Shown here: positions 31,143 through 44,400 of the stretch, one piece after another
How positions within the stretch are numbered: the first letter of the stretch is position 1
Layout: the number at the start of each line of letters is the position of its first letter
NCBI GenBank assembly: GCA_964036665.1
Contig: OZ038530.1
Location: 14,665,001 to 14,729,000, forward strand
DNA: 64,000 bases
Direction of reading: 5' to 3'
DNA from: Gordius sp. MW1
Lineage: Eukaryota > Nematomorpha > Gordioida > Gordea > Gordiidae
The notes under the pieces: generated by a model
Databases searched by the model: none
Seen by the model: only the letters and a program-made list of their open reading frames with translations
Told to the model about the DNA's origin: nothing
Position numbers and translations under genes: made by a program

Positions 31143-33652
31143 AAGGTTTATTTAATATATAATTGAATCTACTGTTTATCTTGTACAGTTAGAGCTGGTC
31201 AAACATACAGTTTCTAAATTTGCATCTTGCAAAATGTCCGAGAAAATTTAATGTATTTCGATCTTCCCGAGTGATATAACTATCGATTTTAGAAACGTTC
31301 AAAATGGTAATAAGCATATCAATACAAAAATCCATGCATTAATCCTTTATCCCTCCCCCATCCCCATTATAGCATATATTATAGTGGTGGTTTTTCCCTA
31401 TTAATTTGTCAATTGATGCGATAGAGCAAATTACCCTCATTATTACATCCAGAAAAAGGCGCATCACACAGGCTTGACCTTTATCGGTATTTTGCTAGCG
31501 TCCGGCCAGAGACTAATTTTTAAATTATATTTGACCCGTCCCGAGCCCGGTCCCACATCCTTTTTAATTAGCATTCATCATATATACGGACGGCCCATAA
31601 ATAATTGATATTAATAACATAGATTGCATAGAAACTAACAATAAGGATGAGTAAAGAGTTACGAATCTAATTGAACTTACTACGACTGTAACAATTAATT
31701 ATTTTTATTTAACGCCTACAAATAAAAACATCTTTAATATTTTAGGGTGTAAATTGGCAATATATATTTATATAATGAAAAGGAGATTATAAACAAATGA
31801 TGTTAACAAAGAAGATTATTTATAGGGAGGAGGGACAGGGTTTTAAAGGCTAAATTATAAACCCGTACAACATTATATTCCTTATAAAAAGAATTGGGTA
31901 ATTTGGGAAAATATCGTTTTATGGTTCACTTGGCTAGGACTTGCATCAGACCTCTTTAGCCTGAATATTTCATTAATTTTTGTCTTTGGGCTGGGCTCGG
32001 GCCCCAGTTCAAGGTTTTAGGTATCAGAATATTACAAAAATATGGGAAATATTAATGAAATAATGTTGTCTAATGATTAGCTTATTTGAACATTAAAGTA
32101 TAAAAATTGGTGAAAATTTAAAATATATTTCAATGCTATAGTATGTGATAAATATTAATTTAAAAATATATTTCTCTTAAATCCTTAACACCGTACGATG
32201 GTGGGATTTGAAGTTCTTTTAGACTTTAATAGGTATTACATGTTTTCAACGCTTGTCACTTCTTCTTCTGATTGACGCACATTTGGTAGTACAAGCTATT
32301 TATAATGTCTACAAGGCAGACGAGTTCACTTAAACGCATTTGAAAAATTACAAGAGATTGTCAGACAACATGTTACCTGATCTCAACCATGTAATATTTT
32401 ATCAAACCTATGCCATCTATTAATTTTTACAGAAAAACAATTTGTTAGCCATGTTATGTTTCAAACGAAAGGATTTTGCATAGTTCATATTTACTCGGGT
32501 ATAAATGCCAGTTCTAAGTTACAGAAGACTCTGAAACTTTAAAGGACAGCCTTAGATAATGGTGGAGAAAACTATGATACATTTTAATTAATTTTATCTG
32601 AAAATTGTAAAACCATAAAAACTTTAGGTTAAACTTAAAACCACGATGTTAAATTAAAAAAAAATATATACAGTCCATACGAGGCATATACATTGATGGA
32701 AATATTGATTTTTATTGCAAAGGACAACACTTCTTAACTTTATGTTTATTTTAAGTTGCCATTATATTTAATTTATATATGAAAGTACAAAAAATTTATA
32801 ATAAAAAATTCATAAGCCCGCCTTTAGATCTATTCCTTACACCGTTCTTAAAATTTAGGCCAATAAAATATATTTTTATAATTGAAATAATATTAATTTT
32901 GCTAAATTTATTTACAATCTATGATAGAACATCTCTATTCATGAAGGTAAGGTTGCTCTGTCTAAATGAAAATCGATAAAGCTTTTCCGCCCACATATCT
33001 ATGCCTTTGATTAGTAGCCTTACTATTAACTAATCGGGTTTAATATTAATGTCAATACATTTGTTTTATATGTAGTCTTTATTTATGAGTTAAACTAAAT
33101 CTCTAATATATCTAAAACTATGCAGTTTTAATTATATTGAAAGCCTATTTTTATGACTATCTGTCAGCTAACCAATGGTCAAGCCTTTCAAAAATAAATT
33201 TCAATTTTTTTATATTTACTTATTTATTTATCTCATATGTTTTCATTCTTGATTTATGTAATAATTCCACGTAATTTTGGGAGTTTCCCCTATTTGTTTC
33301 CTAGCGGATATTATCCTTTAAATATTTCTTACTATTTATCATCTCGTCATCTTATGTTTGCTGTGAGCTTTGTTTTCATAGATGTTGTGCCTAGGCTCTT
33401 CCTTATTTAAGTGTTTCTTTAGTATAAGCTTTTTTCTCACTTAGAACTTTTTCTAGGATATAATCTTTTAGATTTTAAAATTAATAAGTAAATTAAGGTC
33501 GAGTTATGCTGGGTGGAAACAGAGAGATTCAACAGAGTTTAGTGAGGAAAAGGATTTCAACAAGACTGAAAGGGAAACGGTATAGGAATTAAATAGTTAG
33601 CATTTCGGGTTGCCCAAAATCTTAATGGGAAAAATTAAGAATCAATACCTAC

Positions 33653-33813
33653 CTACACTCGGTGAAAGAATTATGCTAAGATGGGTTTTTAGACTAGAGA
33701 CCTTTACTGGCACGTTGGATTTGGGAAGTACGGGCAGTGAATGTCTCGTATAAAGATTACGCCGTTCATAAAGAACTTTTAGAAGACGTTCTGCCTCATT
33801 ATTATTGTTGAAT
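33653..33813 (-). CDS. Orphan candidate exon of unknown gene
   Basis: A 161-nt segment bounded by acceptor TTTGTATAG and donor GTAGGTATT is open in one frame: NNEAERLLKVLYERRNLYTR, then HSLPVLPKSNVPVKVSSL. The composition looks coding. It lies between CaMK I exon 1 and SLC25A3. I tested joining it to CaMK I exon 1, but all nearby acceptors hit stops. Partner exons were not found. Confidence 0.28.
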
Positions 33814-34955
33814 CTATACAAATAAATATGTAAATTGTTAATTAAATAAAATAGTTTAGCCTCATTAGATAGACTACATTGCAATTATACATGCTATAAA
33901 GTTTCAGAAAAAAGATAAAAGAATGTTTTAATAATATCTTTAAAAAAATACTTTTCAAATAATATTCTCCATCCACATTACAGGATGCATATTTTGGTAG
34001 TTAATAGCAATGGAAAATATATTTATATAAAGTATTGTTGTTTTTTAAGATTAATACAAAAAAAAGAGTTAAAATGACAACCCCTTTCTTGCTCTCAATT
34101 AACTTATTAACAACAATTAATATCTTCTAGCTACACCAACCAAAAATACACTATAATTTACCTATTATGCCAAGAAATGCGTTTTTATTCGTAATTTTTC
34201 ATTTTTTTAATATGTTGAATTTTACTTATGGCTTATATTAAGTATACATTTAGTTTAAATTTTTATTTTTGAAGTTGTGCTTGTGATTACAGAGTAATAG
34301 ATGCACCCTGCTACTTTTAAGCACAATCACCACTCTAATAATAATTGGATATAAGGCCAAAGTAGCGCCAAAAATTTACTATTATTATTTGGAAATAAAC
34401 CTCCAATCTTTTATAATCTTTTTTGTTTCCTGTCTGCAATGGTCCTTTTTAAAAAATTGCTAATAACTGCATCCCAATCTCTTTTATAATTTTACACATG
34501 ATCAGAAAAAGTGAAAAATATATTTAAGGCGACTATTTTTAAAGGTAGTGTCACCAATCTAAATGAAAGTCTGTTTTTATTAAATTTTAAAATGAATTTA
34601 GATTTAAATTAATGTGAGGAGTGTTTATTGGTTGTATACCAAAAATTATTCCCTACAATGTAATAAAAAACCTTAATTTCCAAATATTATCAATTTTAAA
34701 TACTGTTTGACTCATTATTAAAAATATTCTTTTGTATAAGACGTAAAACAAAATGCTTGTTTTAATTTCAGCTTTTAATAGCTTTGCAGTAAATTCTTTG
34801 TAATATTGTGTTATTATATAATTTTAATTTTCGGGCTTTGGAGGCCCCCCTTTGTCAGACAGTATGAAATTAATTGGTCAGTCTCTGTGTACTGTTTGTA
34901 ACAAATTTTGGTGATACCTCTATAGTTCGGTTCATCATACGCGTTAGGGTTAAAA

Positions 34956-37037
34956 ATGCCGCTTCCTTTTGTTACACCAAATATATATAATTTTAAAGCA
35001 AGTTGCGAAAGTCCTGGTTCACATTTGATATCAAAACAAGGTATAATTGTTGTAATGTGTTAAAAAAAATTTTTGAAGACCTTAGTTGTGAATATGGATC
35101 TATGAAATACTATGCTCTTTGTGGCCTTGGTGGTATATTAAGCTGTGGTATTACCCACACCGCAGTTGTTCCTCTTGATTTAGTAAAATGTAGAATACAA
35201 GTAAGAAGAACAATTGCATAGCCTCTTTAGTATATGGTTAATTGTCATAAAAACTTCTTTAATTAATTTACTAAATGCTTGATTATATTTTTAAAAGGTT
35301 GACCCTACCAAGTACAAAGGAATATTTCAAGGCTTTAATCTTACAGTTAAAGAAGAGGGAATGAGAGGTTTAGCAAAAGGATGGGCACCTACATTTATTG
35401 GGTACTCTATGCAAGGACTCTGCAAATTTGGTCTTTATGAAGTCTTTAAGCACATCTATAGTGATATGTTGGGAGAGGTATTATTCAAATAAATGTCTGA
35501 TTTATTTTATGAAATAATTTATAGATATAAACAATAGCTGAGTGACTATTATTTGTTGTAAGATAATTGTATTATTTTTTAGGAGTCTGCCTATCTTTAT
35601 CGAACCTCACTGTATTTAGCAGCTAGTGCTAGTGCTGAATTTTTTGCTGATATAGCCCTATCACCCATGGAATCAGTTAAGGTGCGTATACAGACTCAAC
35701 CCAATTTTGTAAGTACTCTTAGACAAGGAGTGCCGATCATATACCACCAAGAAGGGTTAAAAGGGTGAGATAATTGAAGCTCTGTGATTTAATATTATTC
35801 AGTTTTAATATACTTTTTTCTCATTAAATAGTATTAATAAGGCTTCATGCACAGTATTTTGATTTAACTTGACCAAAGCCTTTGCCAAGTCTAATTAGCC
35901 ATCAATTCTGCCTTTGATAAAAATAGAGTATAATAAATTTAATAATTATGTTGTCACATAATATTGGCATGAATTCCAATTTAGGATAAAAATTAAACAA
36001 ATATCGAGATTGTTATTTTTAAATATTTGTGTCCTGAATTCATAATTAAGGGAATTTTACCATTTTTATCATAGATTTTATAAAAGCTTAATACCACTCT
36101 GGGGAAGACAAATACCATACACTATGATGAAGTTTGCTTGTTTTGAGAGGACGGTAGAAGCCTTATATGAACATGTTGTACCCAAGCCTAGGGCAGATTG
36201 CACAAAATCTGAACAGCTAATTGTAACCTTTGTTGCAGGATATATTGGTAACATATTTCAACTTTGACCTCTGCATTTGTCTTTGAAATTTATGTTTTGT
36301 TACTATAATTTCAGGTTGAAATTAATCCTTCATTTTAAGTTCAAACCCTTTTTAAGATTCTCAAATTTTGCTTGAAACTTTTCTTGCCCAATGTTAAGTT
36401 TAACTTTGCTAATTTCATAGTATCAAGCTTTGTATTTAATATTGTTATGGTTTATTCCCATTATAATAGCTGGTGTATTTTGTGCCATTGTGTCTCACCC
36501 CGCCGATACAATTGTTTCATACATGAATAAAGACAAAGGAAGCACTATGACAAGTGCAGCCAAAAAAATTGGGTTCAAAGGTTAAATAATGTTTAATTTT
36601 ATTTACTTCAACTTGATTTGCATTTATCTCAAAACTGAGCTTTTATTTGTCTTTTTAAATTTACCTAAATAATATTTAAAGATCTTTTTTAAATCTAAGT
36701 TAAAATTAATGTTTCATTTTATTTACGAGATCATGATTTGCATTTAGTTCAAAATTCAACTAATATTACTTTTTATTTCTTCATAATTTATGTTTAAAGG
36801 TCTTTTTTAAATGCAAATTTAAATTGTAATATTTTTGATATTTCTTTAGGTTTGTGGAAAGGATTGGTTCCGAGAATTATCATGATAGGCACACTCACAG
36901 CTTTACAATGGTTCATATACGATTCTGTTAAAGTGGCTTTCCGTATGCCCCGCCCTCCCCCACCTGAAATGCCTGCTAGTTTGAAAGCCAAACTTGAACT
37001 TGAACAAATCGAATCTACTTTAAAAAAGGAATTATAA
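34956..37037 (+). CDS. SLC25A3: Mitochondrial phosphate carrier, seven exons, complete
   Basis: Inner-membrane carrier that brings inorganic phosphate into the matrix with protons (or in exchange for hydroxide) for ATP synthesis. Exons: 34956-35040, 35079-35200, 35298-35477, 35583-35764, 36075-36247, 36470-36580, 36850-37037; total 1041 nt, 346 aa, all phases consistent. The three carrier repeats show their signature loops: [25 protein letters not shown] and [15 protein letters not shown]. The second and third are typical of the phosphate carrier rather than other SLC25 members. [18 protein letters not shown] starts the first helix and [14 protein letters not shown] the last. The first 30 or so residues form a leader, and the C-terminus ends in a charged tail after a PRPPPPEMP stretch. 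Intron 1 is only 38 nt. No neighbouring gene shares its strand nearby. Confidence 0.97.
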
Positions 37038-38406
37038 ATTTTGGATTTAACAGTTGATTTAGCACTCTTTAATTATTTAATATTTATAGTGTGCTTTTCT
37101 GTTGTGTGTCTCAATATATATATTGTATCACTTTCAATATTTATGCATCAAGCTCTATAAAACAGGTGAACCGGACCAAAGCAGCCCATTGATGTTGTTA
37201 TATATTTAATGTAACATTAATATTTACTATAACTTGATAACATTGACAAAATAAGGTCGTTGTACGTTTGGGCCCATTTAATGTCTAAAAACGGAAGCTA
37301 ATATTTAAATTTATAGCCAAAAAACGTAATATATTTTTCAAACGGCAGCTGCGACGGCACAAATAACTGGTAAAAGCCTTTTGACATCCAGTGGCCTCGT
37401 TGCGTTATAGTACCCTTTGTAAACGAAATCGTAAAAAAATTGCAAAAAATAATTCAGCATCCTTAAGCCAAAGAAAATTAAAAATTTCTTGGCAAATTTA
37501 ATGAGTTTTCTTCAAAGACATAGCTCCTAAATTTTATTCGCTTCTTAATTTTTTTAATATATTGTAGTATATTTGTCTGGTTCCTAGGTTTTACCTTTTG
37601 CACCATTAAACGCCACCTAATAGTTTCTTACTGCAATAAATGCCCTGTTAACGTTTAACAGTAAAACATTTTTACTTATTGCCTTATATACATTGTGATT
37701 AGTTATTGCCATTATATCCCCTAACAAACAATCGAGACGTGATCTTTTATTTAATAAATAACATGACTTGCCAAAGATGTCTCCATCAATAATAAAGGTG
37801 GTAACGAAAAAACAAGGCTTAACAATGTGTAGTGGTGACATTAAAGACATGCCTAATGATTGGCAACATAATTTCGCTGAACAAAAGTGCGTATACTATA
37901 TTTGAAATTTAAAAAGTGCAAATTTATGGTGGGGATGAAAACAATAATTAACTTTGGTGTTTTCGTATTGGCCTACTCCAATATAATTACATATTTATAA
38001 TGTACTTGGGTATACATACATTTTTTTAACAATTTTAAATCATTATGATGATATGTACAAGGTTGTATTAAAAATTGTACTTAATGTAACGAGTAATATA
38101 ATATAAAAGCGAGCTTTAAGCTGTACCGAAATTTCATGACATCACATATTACTAAACGAGGACTTAAGCATAACTATATTTTACGAACATTAACTATGCT
38201 CGTTGATGATCAAGGGAAGACAGGCAGGGGCATCTGCCCTTCCAACCCATCAGGATTTTCCCAACTCTACTTCCAATCCTGGCTATGCCCTTGTGTGGAG
38301 GTTGAGACAAAGAGTGCACATATAAATATAATAGAAGCTTGTATAACAACTAAGGGTACCTACGACGCGACACTGCTTCTTTAACGGGGTAATAAAAATT
38401 GAAAAT
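37038..38406. other. Gap between convergent SLC25A3 and Regnase genes
   Basis: The 3' ends of both genes face each other here. A 77-codon minus-strand frame at 37617-37850 lies just downstream of SLC25A3 with no recognisable family. MITE fragments occupy 38215-38300. Confidence 0.55.
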
Positions 38407-41400
38407 TTACATTTTCAATAGGAGAGAGCATAGCTTCCGTGGATCAGTGATGTCGGGGTAGTTATTCATGACAGTTTTGACGTGGTCTTGGGGGAAAAGG
38501 GATGCTAGGTGAAAGTACAGGGTAAGTCGTTTGTTTTGATGCTCAACGTCGAAATGGTGGGCATCGCTACCATAGGAAGTGGATGCACTTGTAGTAACTA
38601 CAGCTGAAAAATCAAATCATCATACTATACTTGTAAGCTGAACGAGGATGTAATGACTTTTATTACTTCCCGGTGTCGAAAAAATATTAATTGATAAAAT
38701 TTTGTAATGCAGAAGGAGTTGTTACTTTTCAAAATTATAACGATGATGTTTTGCGTAATTTTACTATGCCCAACATTAAATTAATATTTTATCACTCGGA
38801 GGTAGATAAAGCATTTTGAATTATCGTTCCAAGTTAGAGAGATAAATTCTAAAGTGGCTCACTGTTAGCACTGGACCACGGGTTTTGAGAGGTCATTGAA
38901 GGTTTGCTCTCATATTCGCTTAGAAAGGAAAGAATATTTGGTGGGAGAGACACGATTGCGTTGTTATCTTGGTCCTGTTCCCTTTATATTGCAAAGCATT
39001 CAGAAATTATAACCTTATATATACGGCATAGTATTTTCCGTAGATTTATTAACGAGCTTAACTAAAATTTATATATATTTTCAAAACTTTGGTTGTTTAA
39101 CGCCCATGTATTTACAATTATAAAGCTTGAAAGTGTAACTACAAGCAAAATATAAACGATTTATATAAATGTGTTTCTTAAAAATCCAAAGTATGTCAAA
39201 TAATTGCATAGCGATAAAAGAAAGCATCTACTACAAAATCACTAAATATCACATGGACACCGCGCTTAATTTCCAAAGGAATCAACGTCTGTCCAACATA
39301 ATGAATGGTTAAAATAAAAACAATTCCTACTCGTTATTAGTAAGATTTGTGAGGGAGTTTGGATGTTGAGTCCAAGGAGAGAAGGAGTTTCCTTCCTGGT
39401 TAATGTTTGCGGGCCCAGGGTCTCCCCTATCGCTGTGGAGGAAGGGAGGGGCACTCAATTTCTTTTCCAAAGCACACTTTCCAACATCGATACCAACCAC
39501 CTGCGGGCTAGCTGCCTTATGCGTCGCTATGGGGTTAGTGGTAGCAAAAGTATCTCGCGCGTTAGATTGATGAAACTCGCGGGACATATGTGGAGGTTGA
39601 AATGTGTTGTAAACCGTGGGACGTAATAAAATTTCGGGATCGCTAAAGACGTTATTATTAGTATTGTTGTAAGGGGGAGGGCCTCCGTAAACCCAAGACT
39701 CGGGTATAGTGGGACAATGGGAAGGGGCGGGCCCGATGGGATATGTTAACATGGTCGGAACCGTAATATTGAAAAGGGGTCCGACGGGTGGAGGATAAAA
39801 GGGGTAGAGATGCGGTGTTCTAGGGTAGGACAACATTTGACCGTAAGGGTCACTAATCGTTTTACCCAACGCCTTTTTAGGGGCACTCAATAGTGACAGT
39901 GACACTAGGGTATCCAGTATCGGTAAACTCGTTTCGTGTTTCAGTTTATAGCTGGGCGGGGGTTTGCGTCGCCTTTCGTTATTCTTCAAACTACCACCTC
40001 GGGTATGGTGCGGGCCACCTTTGGTTTGACGGGAGTTTGTGATGACTAATTCCGAGGCACCGGGGTTGGTTTCAGTCGCTTGAGGTTGGTTTTGTAGGGA
40101 ATAGGTGCGACACAGGGCCTTCTTACTACCACCTAAGCCGTATAAACGTGGACGATAAAATCAAATCAATATTAAGATAGTTATTAATGAATAGTCAATT
40201 TTTGTGTAGAGTTAAAGTGATCGAAAGCTAAAACTGAACAACCGGTACTTTTTATGTTAAATTTTTGTATTTGTACATTAATAAGTATTAAACAATACCT
40301 AGGTATAAGTCCAGAAACGAGATAAAAATGTTTGAACAAAGTGTTATAAAACGGCTGGGTTCTAAACTAACGGTCGCTTCTGGTCTGTTAAATTTCGACC
40401 ACAGGTTGACTAAGAAAAATAGAACAAAAACCTTTAATCCGTTTATGTATGGTCGCCTAAAACCAAGGGTCGACCAAACAAAACCCAGCTGTTTTTGCAA
40501 CACTATTGGAACATTCAAAAAAAAGAAAACTTAATTAATCTAGATTCTAAAATATTTACAAATGGCACAATATATTTCATTTAAAAAGAAGTATACCGTT
40601 AGAAGGTATGGAACGATCTTTGTTGAGATATTTTTCAAATTCTTTCTGAGCCTGAATAACGAGTTCTTTGGTAATTTTACGCATTTTAGTCTTCCTTTCG
40701 GGGTGTTCAAATTTACATTTATTCCCGTACGTACATTTTGGCCCTAAACTCATGATTAAACAAATCTCTTTTGAGCTTTTGTCAATAAAGATTCAAAATT
40801 TTAAAGTAAGGCGACCGTTCATCAAATTTAATCAAGTGAAGGTGGAAACTTAATTATGAATAGACTTTGTAATTAAAATTTACAAAATGACTGTGATGTA
40901 ATTATACAAGATATCAAATTAATAAATATCCTTAATATAGATGTTGCCCGATAATTATCATAAAATATTTAAATCCTTCACAACACAGTTTAAATGGATT
41001 ATTTATTACCCATGTAATTGACGGTATATTTAATTGATGTCATTTATCGAATCAAATTTCTCAGTCATAGTATCCTAAGTCAAATACAACAGTTTCTAGA
41101 GGTCTGAATGGGGCAATTTTAAATTGGGGCCCGGCCCATACCCACACTAATATATTTTTCAGCCCACACCCAGCCCGCAGAATTAACCATGAAATAACCA
41201 CTCAAAATCCTCAAGTTTTTAATTTAGTAAAAAAAAATATTAAATTTATTAAACAAAATTCTCTATAAGCTACTTACTACAATCTAAAATCCACGTGCAT
41301 TCCTTCGTTTTTATATTCATAATTTTTTGAAAGAGTGCAAAATAAAGTCCGAATAGTTTTAATTACCTATGCCCAAGCCCGGCCCCCACATTTTAATTAT

Positions 41401-44400
41401 CCTTATTTGTGTAGCCCATGCAGACCTCTAACAGTGTCAATTTGCGTCCCTTATACAATTAAAACTTCGCAAAATATTTTAATATTAGTTGAGCAATTGG
41501 CGTATAATTCACGTACCGTATGGGCAAATTGGGATGAGGAGATCTTTGTTGGGGGTTGGGGATGTGGGCGGATCAAGCATTAAGAATTCGTCGAGAGAAG
41601 GACCATTTCTGCCTAGAGGATCGTCCGGTGGCATAAATCTACAATCAAATATTCCAAATTAAGTAAAAAGTTAAAATTGGGTAGAAGAAAAGTTGGGACA
41701 CATTTTATCAAAAACCACCCAAACGTCACTTAAAACCATGGGCGTAGCCAAGGGGGCAGCTGCCCCTCCTAAATGCAGAAATTTATTAAAATTATGGCTA
41801 AAATTTCAAAAAATGATTTTTTTGCCCCTCCCTTAATTATTATTGCCCCCCTCTAAAAGCATCATTCAACAAAAAATTAAAAAAAAATAATCTCTAGTTT
41901 TTTTAACGCGATTTAATTTTTATTCTAGCCTCGGTCTCCCTTACTAATATGATTTGACCGAAACCCGATGTAAAAAAGTTGTTCTAAATCCTCAAAAACC
42001 TCCTTGCAGTGGATGCGTGTTTGGATGTACCGCAGCAATTCGATAAGAAATTAAATATAGCCACATCGAAGTGCCAGTTTCTACTTTTCTTTAATAACTT
42101 TGTATGCAGTTATGGTACAGCGTTACTTGTATATTAATTTGACATAATAATCGGATCTGCTATTAAAAGCAGTTTGCGGTGGGGGTTTAAATGCTGCTCG
42201 TTATAACCATAGACTAATAGACTGCTCATTCCCTTTTAAAAAGTTTTTCACATTTTGGCAGCCATTTTGAAAAGTAAAACATGAATTTTGGCCAATTTAT
42301 ATGGTTTGGTGAATTTATAAAATCGCTACAATGATTAAAATGAGTTGTTTTATGTTAAGATCAATGATTATTGTCCAATAGAATCCATCGCTATACAAAC
42401 TCTTCTTCACTTATCAAAATGGCGGTCGTTTTTGGCAGCAGTTTTGATGCCTGAATATATAAGACATGAGCAGTCGATTAGTCTATAGTTATAACCAATT
42501 AGGGTTGCTTACTGTGTAATTTGTTATTGTAGCTCTTTTAAGAATAATTTTCCCCTTGTGTTAACTCAAAAGACGATAATGTCTATAAAGCCCTTGTGGT
42601 GCTATAGGATCAACAACCCTTTAATAAAATTTTGCCTCCCTTCTTCCCCCAGCCAAAGCACTTGGTTTTGGTTTTGACTAAGTGAAAAGAGAAGTTCCTT
42701 TATACAAAATAGAGAGCTTTTGGTACACAAAGCACATAAGAGGGTGACCGATGTAAACCTAAAGAATACTGATACTCATCCTTTTTAGTTTTTAATTATT
42801 CTACCACGTTGTACACGCTATAACCCAGCTTACACTACTGCCTTTGATCACGGATCCGGAGTACTAACTACCAACACGGAAAATTAATTAATCCCCCCCC
42901 CTCAATAATAAATCCATACTAATAGAATTAAAGGATATATTGAAGGTATTAAGGGTAATTCTGTTTTGTCCAATTGTCCCCATAAGTTAATTCATTTATT
43001 TATATTGAATTTCCGCGACAAAAATAATCCGCGCGCGCAATAACTAATTGAATTTTCTAGTTTGAAGGTTACATTTTTCCCGAATATTCACAACTCAAAA
43101 AGGAGGAAAAAATTATCTGTAAGTAAAAAGTAAGAGTATTCGCTAAAAAAGGTAATAAAAATCGATAATGATGCTAACAATCGTGAATCACCAGAATTAG
43201 GAGTAAGAATTACGCGTATGTGTGTGTGTGTGTGGGAGGGGGGGGGAACTAACAAACAAAAACAAATAAGCTGTCTTTAATGTGCCCGTCTAGTTGGCGA
43301 TTATCTTAAAAAATGATGAACACAGTTACTCGGCACATTTCCAGAGTAAAAGCAATAAAAACGTTTTTAACTAAAACTTATGACTCGGCACATTCCAGAG
43401 TAAAAGCAATAAAAATCGTTTTAACAATCGTTATCTATAAATATTAGTAAGAAGGGTAAACGTCAAGTGAAATTATGAATGAGAGGAAGGGGGGAACACC
43501 ACACCAATTTAAAACATAAAAAAAATTCTACAAATAGTATATTGAACTTATTTGTTGAATTTAAGAACTTAGAAAAAACAACAACAATCTAAATCCGATA
43601 TTAAGCCGAGTCAGAAGTCTGCGAAGGACAGTTAAAATTTAAAAATTTTGAGCATCAATTACAAATGTTTTGAGTTGAAAACTTGTAAGATTTAGTCCAT
43701 TATAAAGAAAGTCAAATATATGCACTGTATCTTACACCACGGGCTTAGCCAAGGGAGGGGGCAGGGAGGGGCGGATGCCGCCTTTAAATCCAAAAATTTG
43801 TTGAAATTTATTAAAATTATGGCTAAAATGTTAAAATATGATCATTTTGACCCTCCCTAAATCATTATTGCCCCCCTCTAATTCCAATGCTTACGCCCAT
43901 GTCTTACACACTTAATAAATTAGTGTCCTAAATTTGCGCATCGCTTCGCGCATATGAAAAAAGGTGGACTAACCTGTCTTTGACGAAAGTGTACATGAGG
44001 AGGCGATCTTGTATGACGCGGGCATAAGCCGGAGATTCCCGAGCTAAGTCTCGGTAATTATCGTTAGACACTATGATGCCTCCCGTTTCGCAAGCCACCT
44101 TTACTATGTACCTGTCGTCGTAGCAAATGACCCGGTGTTCTTTAACGCTAGCGCCGCTGCCAGGTTTGGGTTGAGATTGGGTTTTGGGGTCTCCACAGAC
44201 CCCAACGGGTGCTGGGTCAACGTGGACCGTAACCTTACGAGACGGGGTAAACACTAGCCGATCCCGAGATTCGAGGTCGTACAAGATGTGACGATCTGAA
44301 AAGACGATAGAAAAAGATTTTAATTCCATATCTTCACGAGCCTAGCCAGGTCTATGTTAGATGATGATATAGATCTTTGTATTTAATCAACATGTCCTTC

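Larger units (their letters stand above)
29395..33652. other. Intergenic region upstream of CaMK I
   Basis: It should contain the CaMK I promoter, but no motif stands out. It holds MITE fragments (30195-30320, 31010-31142) and hAT-type GC-rich pieces (31505-32020). Short frames at 29509, 30037 and 32779 resemble nothing known. Confidence 0.55.

Noticed and set aside
33653..33813. Upstream coding exon of CaM kinase I
   Set aside because: Every acceptor near 29400 that I tried leads to an in-frame stop before the kinase start codon.
39363..39626. Plus-strand 87-codon frame
   Set aside because: It is antisense to Regnase exon 6, whose minus-strand frame continues across both splice junctions with family-like sequence.
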